Shown: positions 1-10,400, counted from the stretch's first letter. The stretch is DNA of 64,000 nucleotides from a virus (IMGVR_UViG_3300035034_002381:64001-128000), one strand, 5' to 3'. A program made the numbers and translations. The notes: generated by a model not told the origin, from the sequence alone.

Positions 1-1230
1 GTTTTAGTTTATCATTCTGAAGTAAATGTGACCGATAAAGTTTTTAAATTAGAAGCAGATTATTCAGGTGGGTTCGACATGTTTGAATTAATCACAGGAC
101 CCCTTGATTACTCTGAAGCTCGCAAAACTATCATTAGTGTTTTAGATTGGATAAGTTTGTATGGATATACAAATGATCGTTGTTCTATACATCTAAATGT
201 TTCTTTTGGGCCCAAATTAAAATCAACAATTGAAGTCACAGATCTAAACGTACTTAAGTTTATTCTTAACTTTGACGAAAAAAGGGTATATGAATATTTT
301 CCAGAACGTGAAAATTCTGTGTATGCAAAAAGTATCAAAAAGGATTTAGAACATACGATTTTTTTCCAGAATTATATACCAGTAGATTTTAATTTACAGG
401 ATTTGGTAAAAGTTCCTAATGAAAAATACTATGGAATAAACTTTCTCAAGAAAAATGATAATTATATAGAATTTAGATATTTAGGTGGAAAAAATTATGA
501 AAACAGAACTCCCAAGATATTAGAGATGATGGACTTCTTTATACAGAGTTTATTCTATAATATTAATCATCCTGAATATACCCAAGAAGAAGAAAACAAA
601 CTGAAAAACTTATTTAAGATTTTCCAGAAAAATTTACGAAGTATTAACGCATATCATAATTTTAAAAAGGATTATAAAGATGTAAATATAAGTATTGATC
701 TAAAAAGAGATGATCAAGTAATTGTCACTTATTGGGAACATATTAAATACCGCGTTTTTGATTTAGTCGCAAGATGTGGAGTTAAAAAAGGTCAAATCAA
801 TTATGATACCGAAGTGGGTAAATTGCAAATCTTTGAGTGTGATATGACTTATGCATCAATTACTGATTTAGACGTTATTAAATGTAAGATATCAAATTCG
901 AATGTGACTAGGTGTGAATTGTTTTATAATAAAATAGACAACTCGATAATTCATAATGCGAATGCTGTTAGAGAAAATGAGTTTGAAGATTGTAAAATTA
1001 AAGACACTAATCTTTATGCGACAAATATATGTAAAGATTGTGTAATCGAAAATGAGATACATACTATTAATGGTCAGTTCATTAATGGCATAATTAGAAA
1101 AGGAACTGTGGGTTCGTTAGCTAAATTAGATGGTACTATTCAAGTCGAAGAACAAATCGCAAAAAATACCAAGCCAGATAAAAAAATTATCAAGGACTGG
1201 AAGTGGTTAAAAAGTATACAAAAAACATGA
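1..1230 (+). CDS. Amidoligase-like (COOH-NH2 ligase) protein, 5' truncated by window edge
   Basis: The frame is open from base 1 and the first possible in-window start is the GTG at 28, so the gene probably begins before the window. The N-terminal part has the layout of the phage and bacterial Amidoligase_2 family: FELITGPLDY, then a helix-rich stretch, then RCSIHLNVSF (in place of the usual G-x-H-x-H strand), then an arginine-containing ERENSVYAKS segment. That family shares the glutamine synthetase/GCS fold and makes amide bonds using ATP. The C-terminal 150 residues contain irregular N/C/D-rich short strands that could form a solenoid. It overlaps the next gene by ATGA, which suggests translational coupling. 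An ATP-grasp ligase lies 3 kb downstream, a pairing known for amidoligases. The family call is moderate and the substrate is unknown. Confidence 0.55.
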   Translation, partial: VLVYHSEVNVTDKVFKLEADYSGGFDMFELITGPLDYSEARKTIISVLDWISLYGYTNDRCSIHLNVSFGPKLKSTIEVTDLNVLKFILNFDEKRVYEYFPERENSVYAKSIKKDLEHTIFFQNYIPVDFNLQDLVKVPNEKYYGINFLKKNDNYIEFRYLGGKNYENRTPKILEMMDFFIQSLFYNINHPEYTQEEENKLKNLFKIFQKNLRSINAYHNFKKDYKDVNISIDLKRDDQVIVTYWEHIKYRVFDLVARCGVKKGQINYDTEVGKLQIFECDMTYASITDLDVIKCKISNSNVTRCELFYNKIDNSIIHNANAVRENEFEDCKIKDTNLYATNICKDCVIENEIHTINGQFINGIIRKGTVGSLAKLDGTIQVEEQIAKNTKPDKKIIKDWKWLKSIQKT

Positions 1231-2141
1231 ATAAATTAAAAACTTTCCAAGAATTTATCAATGAATCTGAAGTCAATGAAAAGATGGCTTTGATTGATTA
1301 TAATAATTATGCGCAAATAATTCTTGACGCATTTAATGCAGCACCTAAATTTGATAGGTCCGCGACTAAACATTGGGATTCACTCTTAGATTCTTCAAGG
1401 GACTGGTATAAACGCATGATGTCAGATATTGAAATCGAAATGGTTGATAAAGAAGTTTATAACAGTGTACCTGAAATGATTAAGCGAGTTAAAGCGGAAA
1501 AGAAAATTTATGTGACTCGGGAATATAGAGATCATCCATATTGGAATGACGAAGAATATCGTATGTTTAGAGCTGTACATGATTATATAGTTCATGTTTT
1601 AGGAAAATCCAATTTCGATTTAAGAGGTGAAATGAAAGCAACAAATTTACATATGAAACTTATTCCTGAACTTGCAAAACCCGCGTTATTTATGGAAATA
1701 CCTTGTAATGTAGCAAATATAATTATTACTGGTAAAGCTCCTGACCAAATTAAAATAGCTGCATTAAATCAATTTGATTTCGAAAATATTGGTAACGTAG
1801 AAGGTTATGAGGTTGTCAATAAAAAATTAGTAAAAACAACAAATGAAAATATTGACGAGTCAAAATCTAATATAATAGGACAAACTAAATCCAGTAAAGA
1901 AATTTATTTAAACCCATCATTAAGTGATGTGGATGATTATACCAAGGAAGACCATAAAGAAGCAGCTGCTTTACATCATACATTATATACTGAAGCACCC
2001 AAAAATATGAGAAATCATAAAAAATATCAGAATCATAAAAGACAAGCCAAGTTCCACTCTGATTGGTCCAGCGGAAAGAGCGATAAGTCGACAAGTTATG
2101 GAAGTGTAAAAAACTTCACACCTACAAAAAGAACAATATAA
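1227..2141 (+). CDS. Predicted internal head protein with capsid-targeting tag; conserved H-D-x3-H phage domain
   Basis: I chose the ATG at 1227 (ATGA overlap with the upstream stop) over the GTG at 1203 because it starts exactly at the shared tag MNKLKTFQEFINE|S. A second L/I-x-E-like site follows (VNEK). Residues about 110-165 read MFRAVHDYIVHVLGKSNF, then LRGEMKATNLH and ALFMEI. This resembles a conserved actinophage and myophage domain of the form VHD.x.GH...G..GE.A...H, with unknown biochemistry. The regularly placed His, Asp and Glu look like metal or catalytic residues, but that is inference. The C-terminal tail is basic and rich in His, Lys and Ser, compatible with DNA contact. The tag predicts packaging in the prohead and cleavage after residue 13. 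Confidence 0.6.
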   Translation: MNKLKTFQEFINESEVNEKMALIDYNNYAQIILDAFNAAPKFDRSATKHWDSLLDSSRDWYKRMMSDIEIEMVDKEVYNSVPEMIKRVKAEKKIYVTREYRDHPYWNDEEYRMFRAVHDYIVHVLGKSNFDLRGEMKATNLHMKLIPELAKPALFMEIPCNVANIIITGKAPDQIKIAALNQFDFENIGNVEGYEVVNKKLVKTTNENIDESKSNIIGQTKSSKEIYLNPSLSDVDDYTKEDHKEAAALHHTLYTEAPKNMRNHKKYQNHKRQAKFHSDWSSGKSDKSTSYGSVKNFTPTKRTI

Positions 2142-2146
2142 ATACA

Positions 2147-2668
2147 ATGAAAAATTTAAAAACATTTGACGAGTTTGTCAACGAAAAGAAGAAAGATACA
2201 TACGCAGAAGAACTTACTAAACTTGAAGGAAGACTTTTTGATTTAGGAAGCAACAAACTACATAATCCAACTACTGAAGCAGGTAAGCGGAAATTAAAAG
2301 CCCAACTTGAGAAAAGAATAAAAAAAGTTAAAGAAAAGCTTAGCGAAGGTATCATCAACGAAGGATCATACGAGGATTTTATTTCTACTTATGGTAAAGA
2401 AGTCAAAAGTCTCATAAAAACAATTGAGAAGATTGGTAAACAATGGGAGAAGGGTGAAATTTTAGACGACTCAGTACAAGCAGCGTTTGTGAAGATTGAT
2501 AAGATTTATGACCCAGAAGTCGGTCGTTTGATAGACAGTATTTTGGGTGGCCGAAGTATTGTACAGGACGTTGGTCAAACTGCAATAGATATACTAAACA
2601 AATATGGTACCGAGCCGATGCAAGTTGTGAATGCAATGAGCGAATTCACATACAATAAATTCAAATAG
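2147..2668 (+). CDS. Predicted internal head protein with capsid-targeting tag, helical
   Basis: The protein of 173 residues starts with the tag MKNLKTFDEFVNE|K. A lysine- and glutamate-rich coiled-coil segment follows (about residues 20-65), ending in LSEGIINEG, which contains two more L/I-x-E|G sites of the type cut by T4-like prohead proteases. The remaining helical part (from about residue 68) would be released as a separate product if those sites are used. No enzymatic motif was recognised. It follows the previous tagged gene after 5 bp, so the two are probably co-expressed. The internal protein role is inferred from the tag. Confidence 0.6.
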   Translation: MKNLKTFDEFVNEKKKDTYAEELTKLEGRLFDLGSNKLHNPTTEAGKRKLKAQLEKRIKKVKEKLSEGIINEGSYEDFISTYGKEVKSLIKTIEKIGKQWEKGEILDDSVQAAFVKIDKIYDPEVGRLIDSILGGRSIVQDVGQTAIDILNKYGTEPMQVVNAMSEFTYNKFK

Positions 2669-2723
2669 GTAAATGAATCTGGTGTGCAGTGGGATGCTAA
2701 TAAGAAAAAATAAATAAAAGGTA

Positions 2724-3455
2724 ATGACGCGTAATGAATTCATACTACAAGTAAAGGATGAGATCAAAGGATCTTGTGCATTGCCGTATAGTATACCTGA
2801 TAAAGAAATCAACAGGATCATTAATCAATCCAAGAAATGGTTTTTCCGAAACTATAATGAATCAGTCGAATCACAATATTATGTGGTTCCTCGTGATCAA
2901 TTTAAATTACCTGAGTTTAAAAATGGTAGAACTATTCAATTACCTAAATGCGTAGTGGCTGTTACTGAGCTTAAAGAAATTTCAGGTGGAGGAAGATTTT
3001 TTGGAAATGACCTAGATTTTACTGATGATAAATATTTTGCATCAGAAATTTTTCTATCTCCGTTCCAATCAGACGATTTAGTTATGCGGACTGCTCAATA
3101 TGCTTATTGGGATTTATCTAAGGCGTTTTTTCTAGAAGTTATTGCACATGATTTTAATGAAAATACTGGCAAATTAAAGATTAAAGGAAGAACTCCTAAG
3201 AAAGATGTATTTATTGATACATATATTCAAATACCTGAGGAGGATTTATTTGAAGATTGGTATTTTATTAGATTTGTGACTGCGACAGTCAAAAAAGCAT
3301 TAGGCAGAATTCTCGGTTTTTTTGAATATAATTTACCGGGTGGAGTGACTATTAATGTCGCCGATATTAAATCCGAGGGTGAGGATGAACTAAGAGATCT
3401 TAAAGAAGATATTGATAATCAGAATTCACCTGACTGGTTCTTCATGTTCCACTAA
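2724..3455 (+). CDS. Putative virion structural protein (neck/head-completion type)
   Basis: The protein has 243 residues. It begins with a helical segment (DEIKGSCALPYSIPDKEINRIINQSKKWFFRNY), written here only to show the pattern of short helix then aromatic strand, and continues with beta-rich sequence containing many aromatic residues. It ends in an acidic helix (EGEDELRDLKEDID) and an aromatic tail. Size, composition and location between small head proteins and the baseplate block resemble the head-completion or neck proteins of T4-like phages, but I do not recognise a specific family. It carries no capsid-targeting tag, unlike its flanking genes, which fits a stoichiometric structural part more than cargo. 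Confidence 0.4.
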   Translation: MTRNEFILQVKDEIKGSCALPYSIPDKEINRIINQSKKWFFRNYNESVESQYYVVPRDQFKLPEFKNGRTIQLPKCVVAVTELKEISGGGRFFGNDLDFTDDKYFASEIFLSPFQSDDLVMRTAQYAYWDLSKAFFLEVIAHDFNENTGKLKIKGRTPKKDVFIDTYIQIPEEDLFEDWYFIRFVTATVKKALGRILGFFEYNLPGGVTINVADIKSEGEDELRDLKEDIDNQNSPDWFFMFH

Positions 3456-3467
3456 AATAAAAAAGTT

Positions 3468-3818
3468 ATGAAAACATTTAAAGAATTTATTAACGAGGGT
3501 TATGAAGATCTGCGAGATGAAGTTGCCCAGGCTGAATTTGGAATGGATTATGATCAATTAGGACCAGGAGAAAAAGAATGGGTGCGTGATGAATTAAACG
3601 AAAATGAGATTGAAGGAGGACTTTCTGACGGAAAGTCTATCGAGGACATTGCTGATAAACATGGAGTTTCACAAAAAGTTATCCAGGATCAATTAAAAAA
3701 GGGAATAAAGGTTGAAATGGAACATACAAATAGTAAAAACCAAGCCGAGGAAATTGCATTAGATCATTTGGTAGAAATGCCTGATTATTACGATAAGTTA
3801 GAAAAAATAGAAAAATAA
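3468..3818 (+). CDS. Predicted internal head protein, tag plus DUF5661-like C-terminus
   Basis: This 116-residue protein starts with MKTFKEFINE|G, the closest match in the window to the T4 internal-protein tag MKTYQEFIAE. The middle (IEDIADKHGVSQKVIQDQL) reads as a helix-turn-helix. The C-terminus has the pattern EHTNSKNQAEEIALDHLVE followed by MPDYYDKL, which I associate with the widespread phage family DUF5661. Function is unknown. Possible DNA contact by the helix-turn-helix segment is inference. Confidence 0.6.
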   Translation: MKTFKEFINEGYEDLRDEVAQAEFGMDYDQLGPGEKEWVRDELNENEIEGGLSDGKSIEDIADKHGVSQKVIQDQLKKGIKVEMEHTNSKNQAEEIALDHLVEMPDYYDKLEKIEK

Positions 3819-3820
3819 TC

Positions 3821-4072
3821 GTGGATTATTGTATAAGCTATAAAATATTGTATGAAAGTAGAGCTACACACATAGATATTAACAAATTACCAAAAAAGGA
3901 ATTTGATTATCTTATGAGATATTTACAATCTCCAACTCACATGGGAAAATTTGATGATGCCAAATATTATAGTTTGCGCACAGGTATTGATGTAGCTGAT
4001 TTACTTATTATGAAAATAGCACATGGAGACAAAAAATCTGTAGATTCGTTTAGAAAATATCATACTGTATGA
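3821..4072 (+). CDS. Small phage protein with variant tag, GTG start
   Basis: An 83-residue protein beginning at a GTG two bases after the upstream stop. The N-terminus MDYCISYKILYE|S is a diverged form of the shared tag: an aromatic-K pair, a hydrophobic position and a final Y-E|S. The body is alpha-helical and rich in Lys, Tyr and Asp (KKEFDYLMRYLQSP, YYSLRTGIDVADLLIM). No family recognised. It overlaps the next gene by ATGA, suggesting coupled translation with the ATP-grasp gene. Confidence 0.5.
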   Translation: MDYCISYKILYESRATHIDINKLPKKEFDYLMRYLQSPTHMGKFDDAKYYSLRTGIDVADLLIMKIAHGDKKSVDSFRKYHTV

Positions 4073-5061
4073 ATAAGTTATTAAAATTCAAAGAATTTTC
4101 CCAGGATCCTAAAATACAAATATTGATGCGAGGGACTATTGGTCTAACATCAAAGGCAGATGAATTAGTTACAAAACTAATGAAAGAACTTTATGATGAT
4201 TGGATTCATTTAGTTTTAATCAAAAAATATCAGGATTATAATCGAGCAGAAAGAATACCAGATAATCGCAGATGGAATGATATAAACTATTCATTACCTA
4301 TATTGAATATGACTTCTAGACCACATGTACTCTTAGAAAACCCACGGGCAAAAATCTATAATAAAATACATGATTATCCAGTATCTGCAGATAAAGTCAT
4401 GTTTTCAAAAATTTTTAGTGGCTCTAAATTTTTACCCAAAACAGTTTTTCAAGAAAGAGAAATTAACCAATTAGAATTTCCAATTATTGCTAAGCCTAAA
4501 GCAGGTTTTTCGGCTCAAGGAATTGAATTGTTTAAAACAAAGGAAGAAGCTTTAGAATCTATGACAGAATTTGATCTATGGTCAGAAGCTAAAAATATTA
4601 AGACAGAGTTTAGATTGTTTATTATGAATGGTGAAATAATTCATTTAGCCGAAAGAATAAAAAATTCTAAAAATGATAAATCTGTAGGATCAAAGGATAA
4701 AGACGAAAAAATTGATCTTGTTTATATTGACCAAGATTGGAAAACATTTCCAGAAAATTTAAAGTCAAAATTACTTATTCTACATGAAGAAGTAAAACAA
4801 AAGGTTAATTTAGATTTTTATGATATTGATTTAATCTTAGATACTGAGGAAGAGTTTTGGGTACCTGAAATAAACGGTGCGCCAGGCATTGGACCTTCTA
4901 TGTTTTCTGCTATTTATACAGCATGGATAGAAATGACTCTTAATAGACCACCTAAAGAATCAACAATACAAAGATTAAATCAAATCAGAGATATTCATCG
5001 GGAGTTTATGAAAAATACTTACAAAAAGGAATATCAGGTATCGATTAATCCTGTGAAATAG
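4069..5061 (+). CDS. ATP-grasp ligase (RimK-like), possible tag
   Basis: The 330-residue protein has ATP-grasp hallmarks: IIAKPKAG (about residues 139-146, lysine and glycine loop contacting ATP), EFRLFIMNGEIIHLAERI (180-197), a DxD pair (252-254) and EINGAPGIGP (267-276) matching the metal-binding E-x-N/G-x-P-G end motif. Such enzymes activate a carboxylate as acyl-phosphate and join it to an amine or thiol. The N-terminus MNKLLKFKEFSQD resembles the capsid-targeting tag but lacks the final E, so packaging is doubtful. The amidoligase-like gene at the left edge of the window is a plausible functional partner. The substrate is unknown. Confidence 0.75.
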   Translation: MNKLLKFKEFSQDPKIQILMRGTIGLTSKADELVTKLMKELYDDWIHLVLIKKYQDYNRAERIPDNRRWNDINYSLPILNMTSRPHVLLENPRAKIYNKIHDYPVSADKVMFSKIFSGSKFLPKTVFQEREINQLEFPIIAKPKAGFSAQGIELFKTKEEALESMTEFDLWSEAKNIKTEFRLFIMNGEIIHLAERIKNSKNDKSVGSKDKDEKIDLVYIDQDWKTFPENLKSKLLILHEEVKQKVNLDFYDIDLILDTEEEFWVPEINGAPGIGPSMFSAIYTAWIEMTLNRPPKESTIQRLNQIRDIHREFMKNTYKKEYQVSINPVK

Positions 5062-5079
5062 GATATTGGTTTAAAGTAA

Positions 5080-5087
5080 GATATATA
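5080..5087 (+). promoter_or_regulatory. GATATATA element, candidate phage promoter
   Basis: An exact GATATATA lies 12 bases before the start of the gp25-like gene, in an otherwise gene-free gap. The same octamer recurs before other transcription-unit heads in the window. The role as a late-promoter core is inferred from position only. Confidence 0.35.
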
Positions 5088-5099
5088 TTCTAATAACTA

Positions 5100-5465
5100 A
5101 TGCCTATACAAGAAATATATATAAGACAACCTGAAGATCCTAAATTTAATGCTACAACGTTAGATTTTTCAGATGAATATGAGATTATCATATCTAAAAT
5201 ATTCATGATATTAAATACTCGTAAAGGTGAAGTTTTGGGTGATTATAATTTTGGTGTAAGTTTGGAAGATCTTCTTTTCACATTTGAAATTAACGATACT
5301 GAAATAGAAACTAAAGTGCTAAATCAGATTCGTACATATATTCCTGAATCAATTAAATTTGATATTAAACTAAGTGTAAAAAGATATAGAGGAGAAGTAA
5401 GAGATATTATCCTTCTAGATTTTATAATTGATGGCCGCCAATCATTTGGTGTGTTAGTAAAATAA
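5100..5465 (+). CDS. 25: Baseplate wedge protein, gp25/GPW-like
   Basis: The 121-residue protein matches the small gp25-type wedge family of contractile tails in size and pattern: N-terminal FSDEYEIIISKIFMILNTRKGEVLGDYNFG, here summarised as the conserved helix followed by TRKGE and the DYNFG turn, then LEDLLF and a C-terminal beta region (RDIILLDFIIDG). In T4 this protein joins the baseplate wedge and helps start sheath assembly. It heads the baseplate block and is followed by a gp6-like gene, the gene pair expected for T4-type and P2-type baseplates. Confidence 0.82.
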   Translation: MPIQEIYIRQPEDPKFNATTLDFSDEYEIIISKIFMILNTRKGEVLGDYNFGVSLEDLLFTFEINDTEIETKVLNQIRTYIPESIKFDIKLSVKRYRGEVRDIILLDFIIDGRQSFGVLVK

Positions 5466-5473
5466 GTTTGAGA

Positions 5474-7159
5474 ATGAACGAGATTTTTAGTACAACAAGA
5501 TTAAAGTTTGCGGAAATGTACCAAGACAGTGTAACATTTCTAGAAAAAACTTATGGTACTGTTGGTAATTATTTTACTAATGCTAGTCCTTTTGGGCAAT
5601 TACTTCGTGTATCGTTGAATTTAGCTCGATTGATTTTTTATTATATTGAGGATTCAATTACCGAGTTAAACATTTTCACAGCAACCCGAAATAATTCAGT
5701 TAGAGGATTAGCACAGTTGGTGGGTCATAATGTCACTCGTCCTATTGCCGCTTCAGGAGATCTCAAGTTCACATATAATGGAAAGCCTGTCAATATGTAT
5801 GGAAATTCTGTCATCTTACCTAATCATACAGAATTAAAAAATGGAGTCAACGGACTAAAATATACTATGTTTCTTTCAGGTGATTCTGTATCGCTAGAAT
5901 TAAATGCTCGTAATTCTATTGATGTAAGAGTTCAACAAGGTTCCATGGAAGTTCAAGTATTTACAGGTACCGGAGAAAAACTTCAATCTTTTAATGCTGC
6001 TACTCGTGGTGGTAAAAATATTGACCATCATGAAGTAACTGTTTTTGTCAACAATCAAAAATTCAAAATCTATAAATCGTTATTCGATATTCCTAAAGAT
6101 GCAAATGGATGTTTGGTAAGAACTTCACAAGGTGAAGGTATAGATATTTTCTTTGGAAATTCATATAATGGAGCAATTCCAGCAACAGGATCTGAAATCA
6201 GAATCGAATATTTAACTACTCAAGGTCAAGAAGGTAATATCAATACTACCGATACTGATATGCAATGGGAGTTTATTGATAGTGGATTTGATTTAAGTGG
6301 TGAAGAAGTAGATTTAAATGACATTATAAATGTTTCCATATCCAAACTTATTTCGTTTGGTTCTAGTTTTGAACCTATTTTCTTAACAAGAATTATTGCT
6401 CCTAGGACTTCGCGATCATATGTCTTAGCTAACCCTGATAATTACATTGTTTTTCTAGAAAAATTTAATTATTTCAGTATTATTGATGCATTTAATACTT
6501 TTGATGATGAGTATTTAGATGATGATAACGTCATTTATCTTTTCCTAATACCCGATGTCAATAAAAGAATTTCGGGTAATGATAATTATTTTACCATAGA
6601 CAAATCATATTTTACTTTAACTAAAGACGAAAAAGATAAGATCTATATTCTGATAGAAGAATCTGGTCAAAAAATGGTTACAGCAGTCAATACAATAATT
6701 GATCCAATCATCAAAAAATATATTTTGAATATCTCATTAGTAGTTTTTGAAGGCTTTAGTCGAAGTTTTATCAAACAGCAAATTATTTCTAAAATGTCAG
6801 AATACTTTATTTCGTTCAGAAGAAGAGATCGAGTACCAAAATCTGATTTAATTCGAATAATCGAAAATATCGAAGGTGTTGATTCTGTTAATTTATGGTT
6901 CACATCTCAAGAAAATGAGGCAAATAAAAAATCTAATCCTGATGCAGAAGCTGTAGGTTTAGATGAATTTGGTGATATCATTATCGGTAGAGGTGAATTA
7001 CCACTTATACGAGGTGGTTGGGAAGACAGAAACGAAGTGGTTTACGAAGATTCCACAAATGACGAAAAGCCCAGCTCAATCAATATTTCTGTTAAAAAGG
7101 TTATTCCCAAAAATTATAATTCTGAAGTACACAGAATTAATGTTGATAAAATCAGATGA
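5474..7159 (+). CDS. 6: Baseplate wedge protein, gp6/gpJ-like
   Basis: The start is taken at the ATG at 5474 (MNEIFSTTRLKF); a TTG at 5468 is in frame but less likely. The protein has about 561 residues. The N-terminal region (SPFGQLLRVSLNLARLIFYYIEDS then NIFTATRNNSVRGLAQLVGH) is typical of gp6/gpJ-type wedge proteins. The C-terminal third (IEGVDSVNLWF) matches the common C-terminal fold of that family. In contractile tails this protein forms the ring that holds the wedges together. Its position directly after the gp25-like gene supports the call. It overlaps the next gene by ATGA. Confidence 0.78.
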   Translation: MNEIFSTTRLKFAEMYQDSVTFLEKTYGTVGNYFTNASPFGQLLRVSLNLARLIFYYIEDSITELNIFTATRNNSVRGLAQLVGHNVTRPIAASGDLKFTYNGKPVNMYGNSVILPNHTELKNGVNGLKYTMFLSGDSVSLELNARNSIDVRVQQGSMEVQVFTGTGEKLQSFNAATRGGKNIDHHEVTVFVNNQKFKIYKSLFDIPKDANGCLVRTSQGEGIDIFFGNSYNGAIPATGSEIRIEYLTTQGQEGNINTTDTDMQWEFIDSGFDLSGEEVDLNDIINVSISKLISFGSSFEPIFLTRIIAPRTSRSYVLANPDNYIVFLEKFNYFSIIDAFNTFDDEYLDDDNVIYLFLIPDVNKRISGNDNYFTIDKSYFTLTKDEKDKIYILIEESGQKMVTAVNTIIDPIIKKYILNISLVVFEGFSRSFIKQQIISKMSEYFISFRRRDRVPKSDLIRIIENIEGVDSVNLWFTSQENEANKKSNPDAEAVGLDEFGDIIIGRGELPLIRGGWEDRNEVVYEDSTNDEKPSSINISVKKVIPKNYNSEVHRINVDKIR

Positions 7160-7419
7160 GAATTAAGAAAACATATTTAGTTAGAAAAAGTTTGTTTAGA
7201 CATATTCAGCACCGAAATGATTTAGGGCATCAGTTAGGTTTTGATTATGAAGATAAACTACTTGAGAATTCGATCAGTAGTTATTTTTTCGGTGAAGAAA
7301 AAAGAGTTTCGATAATTAAAAATATTGAAGAACTTTACGTCTTTATGGTCGATGGTGTTAAAAATATTAAAAAGACTTTTCATATTGCAATAGAGAAAAA
7401 TTCCAGAAACATAAACTAA
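7156..7419 (+). CDS. Small protein between wedge genes, unknown
   Basis: An 87-residue basic protein (RIKKTYLVRKSLFRHIQHRN) with mixed alpha/beta character and no recognised family. Translation is probably coupled on both sides: ATGA with the gp6-like gene and TAATG with the giant gene that follows. The location inside the baseplate block suggests a small baseplate component or assembly factor, which is inference from context. Confidence 0.5.
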   Translation: MRIKKTYLVRKSLFRHIQHRNDLGHQLGFDYEDKLLENSISSYFFGEEKRVSIIKNIEELYVFMVDGVKNIKKTFHIAIEKNSRNIN

Positions 7420-10400
7420 TGATATTTTTACAAAATTGGAAATTCTTTTCGAAAAAAGGTAATCAATTAAATCTTTCGAGAAAACAAAAGATCAGCATTA
7501 GTATTGCTGATTCTAGTGGAAATGGTGTCGAAATTCAACCTATTACATCACCTAGTGGTGATTTAGTTTTTTTGGAAATAATCAATGGTGGGCTAGGTTA
7601 TTCAACACCAGAAATAACTTTACTTGACGAATTAACACAAGAATCTCATGTCATTCCTGCAGGTGATATTATTATAGATGGTGACGGGATAATTACAGCT
7701 ATAAATTTAGGTACACCTAATACTAATTGGTCATATCCGGCTTTTTCTCTAGAAGGAAGCATTTTTATAGATGAAAAAATTCCCACTAATTTAATTGAAA
7801 CAGAACATATTTTTATTCTGGAAGAAGTACAAGATCTTATAGTTTCTACACAAAGAAATTATGTATTTCCAAGATATTGTAATGACTTGGTAGCCCCATG
7901 TACTTCAAACCAACCCAAAATAGAATTTTCTTGGACTACAAAAGAAACAGATGAAGCTGATAAAGATGCATTTTTTATCTTTGATGTAGACACAACAAGC
8001 GAACTTACTCCATATATTGAAAAAATCGATACATTGGCAGCAGATTTACTTGATGGATCAGTTAATGATTACAATTTAACTTCAACAAGATTAATCAGAA
8101 TATTGGGGGAAGAAAATCCGCGAGTAATCAAATCAAATATCGGATTTTCTTATGAAGAAGAAGGAGTATTTGAAAGAACTCTAGAAATATACGATGCTAG
8201 TCAAGAGACAAAGTATTTAATTGCAGAAATTAAAATACATGCTGAGACTGAATCAGAAGATCCAAGATTTAAAACTATTTTAGATAATCTTGGGCAAAAA
8301 ATTAATGCTGATGAAGAATTTATCTTTAGAGATTCTGATGTTAGTGAATCTTTACCAAATGTTAAGCTTCTAAATGAAAAACGTAAAGAGTTCATATTAG
8401 AACATGCAAACATTATTTCATATATTGGATCATACAAAGGTATTTTTAATGCTTTAAACTGGTTAGGTTATAACGATCTCAAGTTACAAGAATACTGGGT
8501 GAATGTTAATGATCAAACTATAAATTATCTCAAGTATAAACCTGTTGATATTCCTTTTGACCTTGCAAGAAAAGGTGAAGATATAGTTTCATCTCAATTA
8601 TTACCATCAAACAAATATAAGAAAACAAATTTATTTTCATTATCATATGATATTAATCGTGAAAGTGGTGAAATTGATGAGTTTGGTATTCCGATTACTG
8701 AGGATGCCTTTGAATTTACAGATGAGGAAGTTCTAATTAAACTTTTTGCTCTAAAAAAATATTTGAAGGATAAATTTCTGCCGTTAAATGCTAGAATCAT
8801 TGATATTAATGGTCAGGGAGTTTATTTTGAAAGATATGCGATAAGTTCTTGGACAGATGGTACACAAATTTTGGATATAAGTTTAACTAGAGAAGCTGAT
8901 TTTACTTGTCTACCCAAAGAATCTACAATTATTGATTTAAGATCTTTAGAAGAATATGATTATTTTCAACCTGCACAAATTACACCAGTATTAACACCCA
9001 CAGGTCAAATAGGATCTTTATCATTAGTTGATCCAGGATTTGGTTATGTAGGAACTGTTACTGTCAAAATTACTGGTGGAGCGCCAAGTGTACCTGCGAC
9101 TGCATCTGTTGTGTTAAATTCTTTAGGTGGAGTTGATAGTGTAAGTATTATTAATCCAGGATCTGGATATATTTATCGTCCAGAGATCAAAATTATTCCA
9201 GAAGCGACAAATCCAGATAAAGACTCTACAATTATACAAGAAATTAAATCCAGATTGTTAGGATTTTTTGATGGAATCAATGATCTTAGTGTTCTACCAG
9301 ATAAAGCAAATACTCCAGTTGGTGCTCCAGTATTTTTAGACGTTACTACATTTAACGATGTCATTTGGGATGACATCACACAACCATGGAATTCATTTTA
9401 TTATAATTATCGCCAGGCAGAAATTAATTTATTTGTAGATGGTAGTGGTACAATTTCAGGATTTGAGATCATCGATGAAGGTGAAGGATATGTTTCCGCT
9501 CCAACTGTAACTTTACAAGGTGGAAGTCCAACTGTTCCAGGAGCAATTACACTTACAATTACTGCAGGAAGTGTGACTAACGTTACAATCAATACTCCAG
9601 GTAGTGGATATGTTGCAGAACCTATTGTATCTTTATCGGGTGGTGTCCCAGTTTCTGCATTAAATACTTGGGATAGTATTGGTTTCGGAGATTTTTATGA
9701 AATAGAATGGATCATTAGAGGTCAAAATCCGCTAGTTTACGAATATCGCAGAAGAGGTAGAGTAGATGATTTGGCTAAACACATGGTCATATTACCAAAT
9801 ACTGGTGTATATGATATTGAACTAATTTTATATGACACTGACAATAATTGGACTAACGAAATTAAGAAAGGCTGTGTAACTGTTAAACAACCGGAAATTA
9901 CATTTGTAAATTTCTCAAGATTTTTACAAGGATGGCAAACATGGAATGACTTAGACAAAATAACGTGGGATGAAGCTACATTTGAATGGTTAACTCCAGT
10001 TAGACATAAGACAACTTGGGATGACCTTGATTTAACTTGGAATGAGTTAGAGATGGCGTATTATACACAAAACGAATTTAATAAGTTCACGCCGTTATTA
10101 ACACAAGATATTCTAAGAGTTTCCGAATATGACAGATATTTAGGTCAGATAACCGAAGTTGATATTTCTATTAATGAAATCACAGTAGTCAATGCGCCTG
10201 TTAGACCACCAAACACACCTGGTGATTATATTTATTTGCGCCAAGATGAAACGATTATTAGAAAACAAATAGTTTCAATTGATCATAAACATTTTATTGA
10301 TTCAGTAGAGGTTGATACACCAGGATCATATACAATTAACATTAATTTTGGTACAGGAGTTATCAATAATGCTAGACCTATTGCTGTTATTGATCCACCC

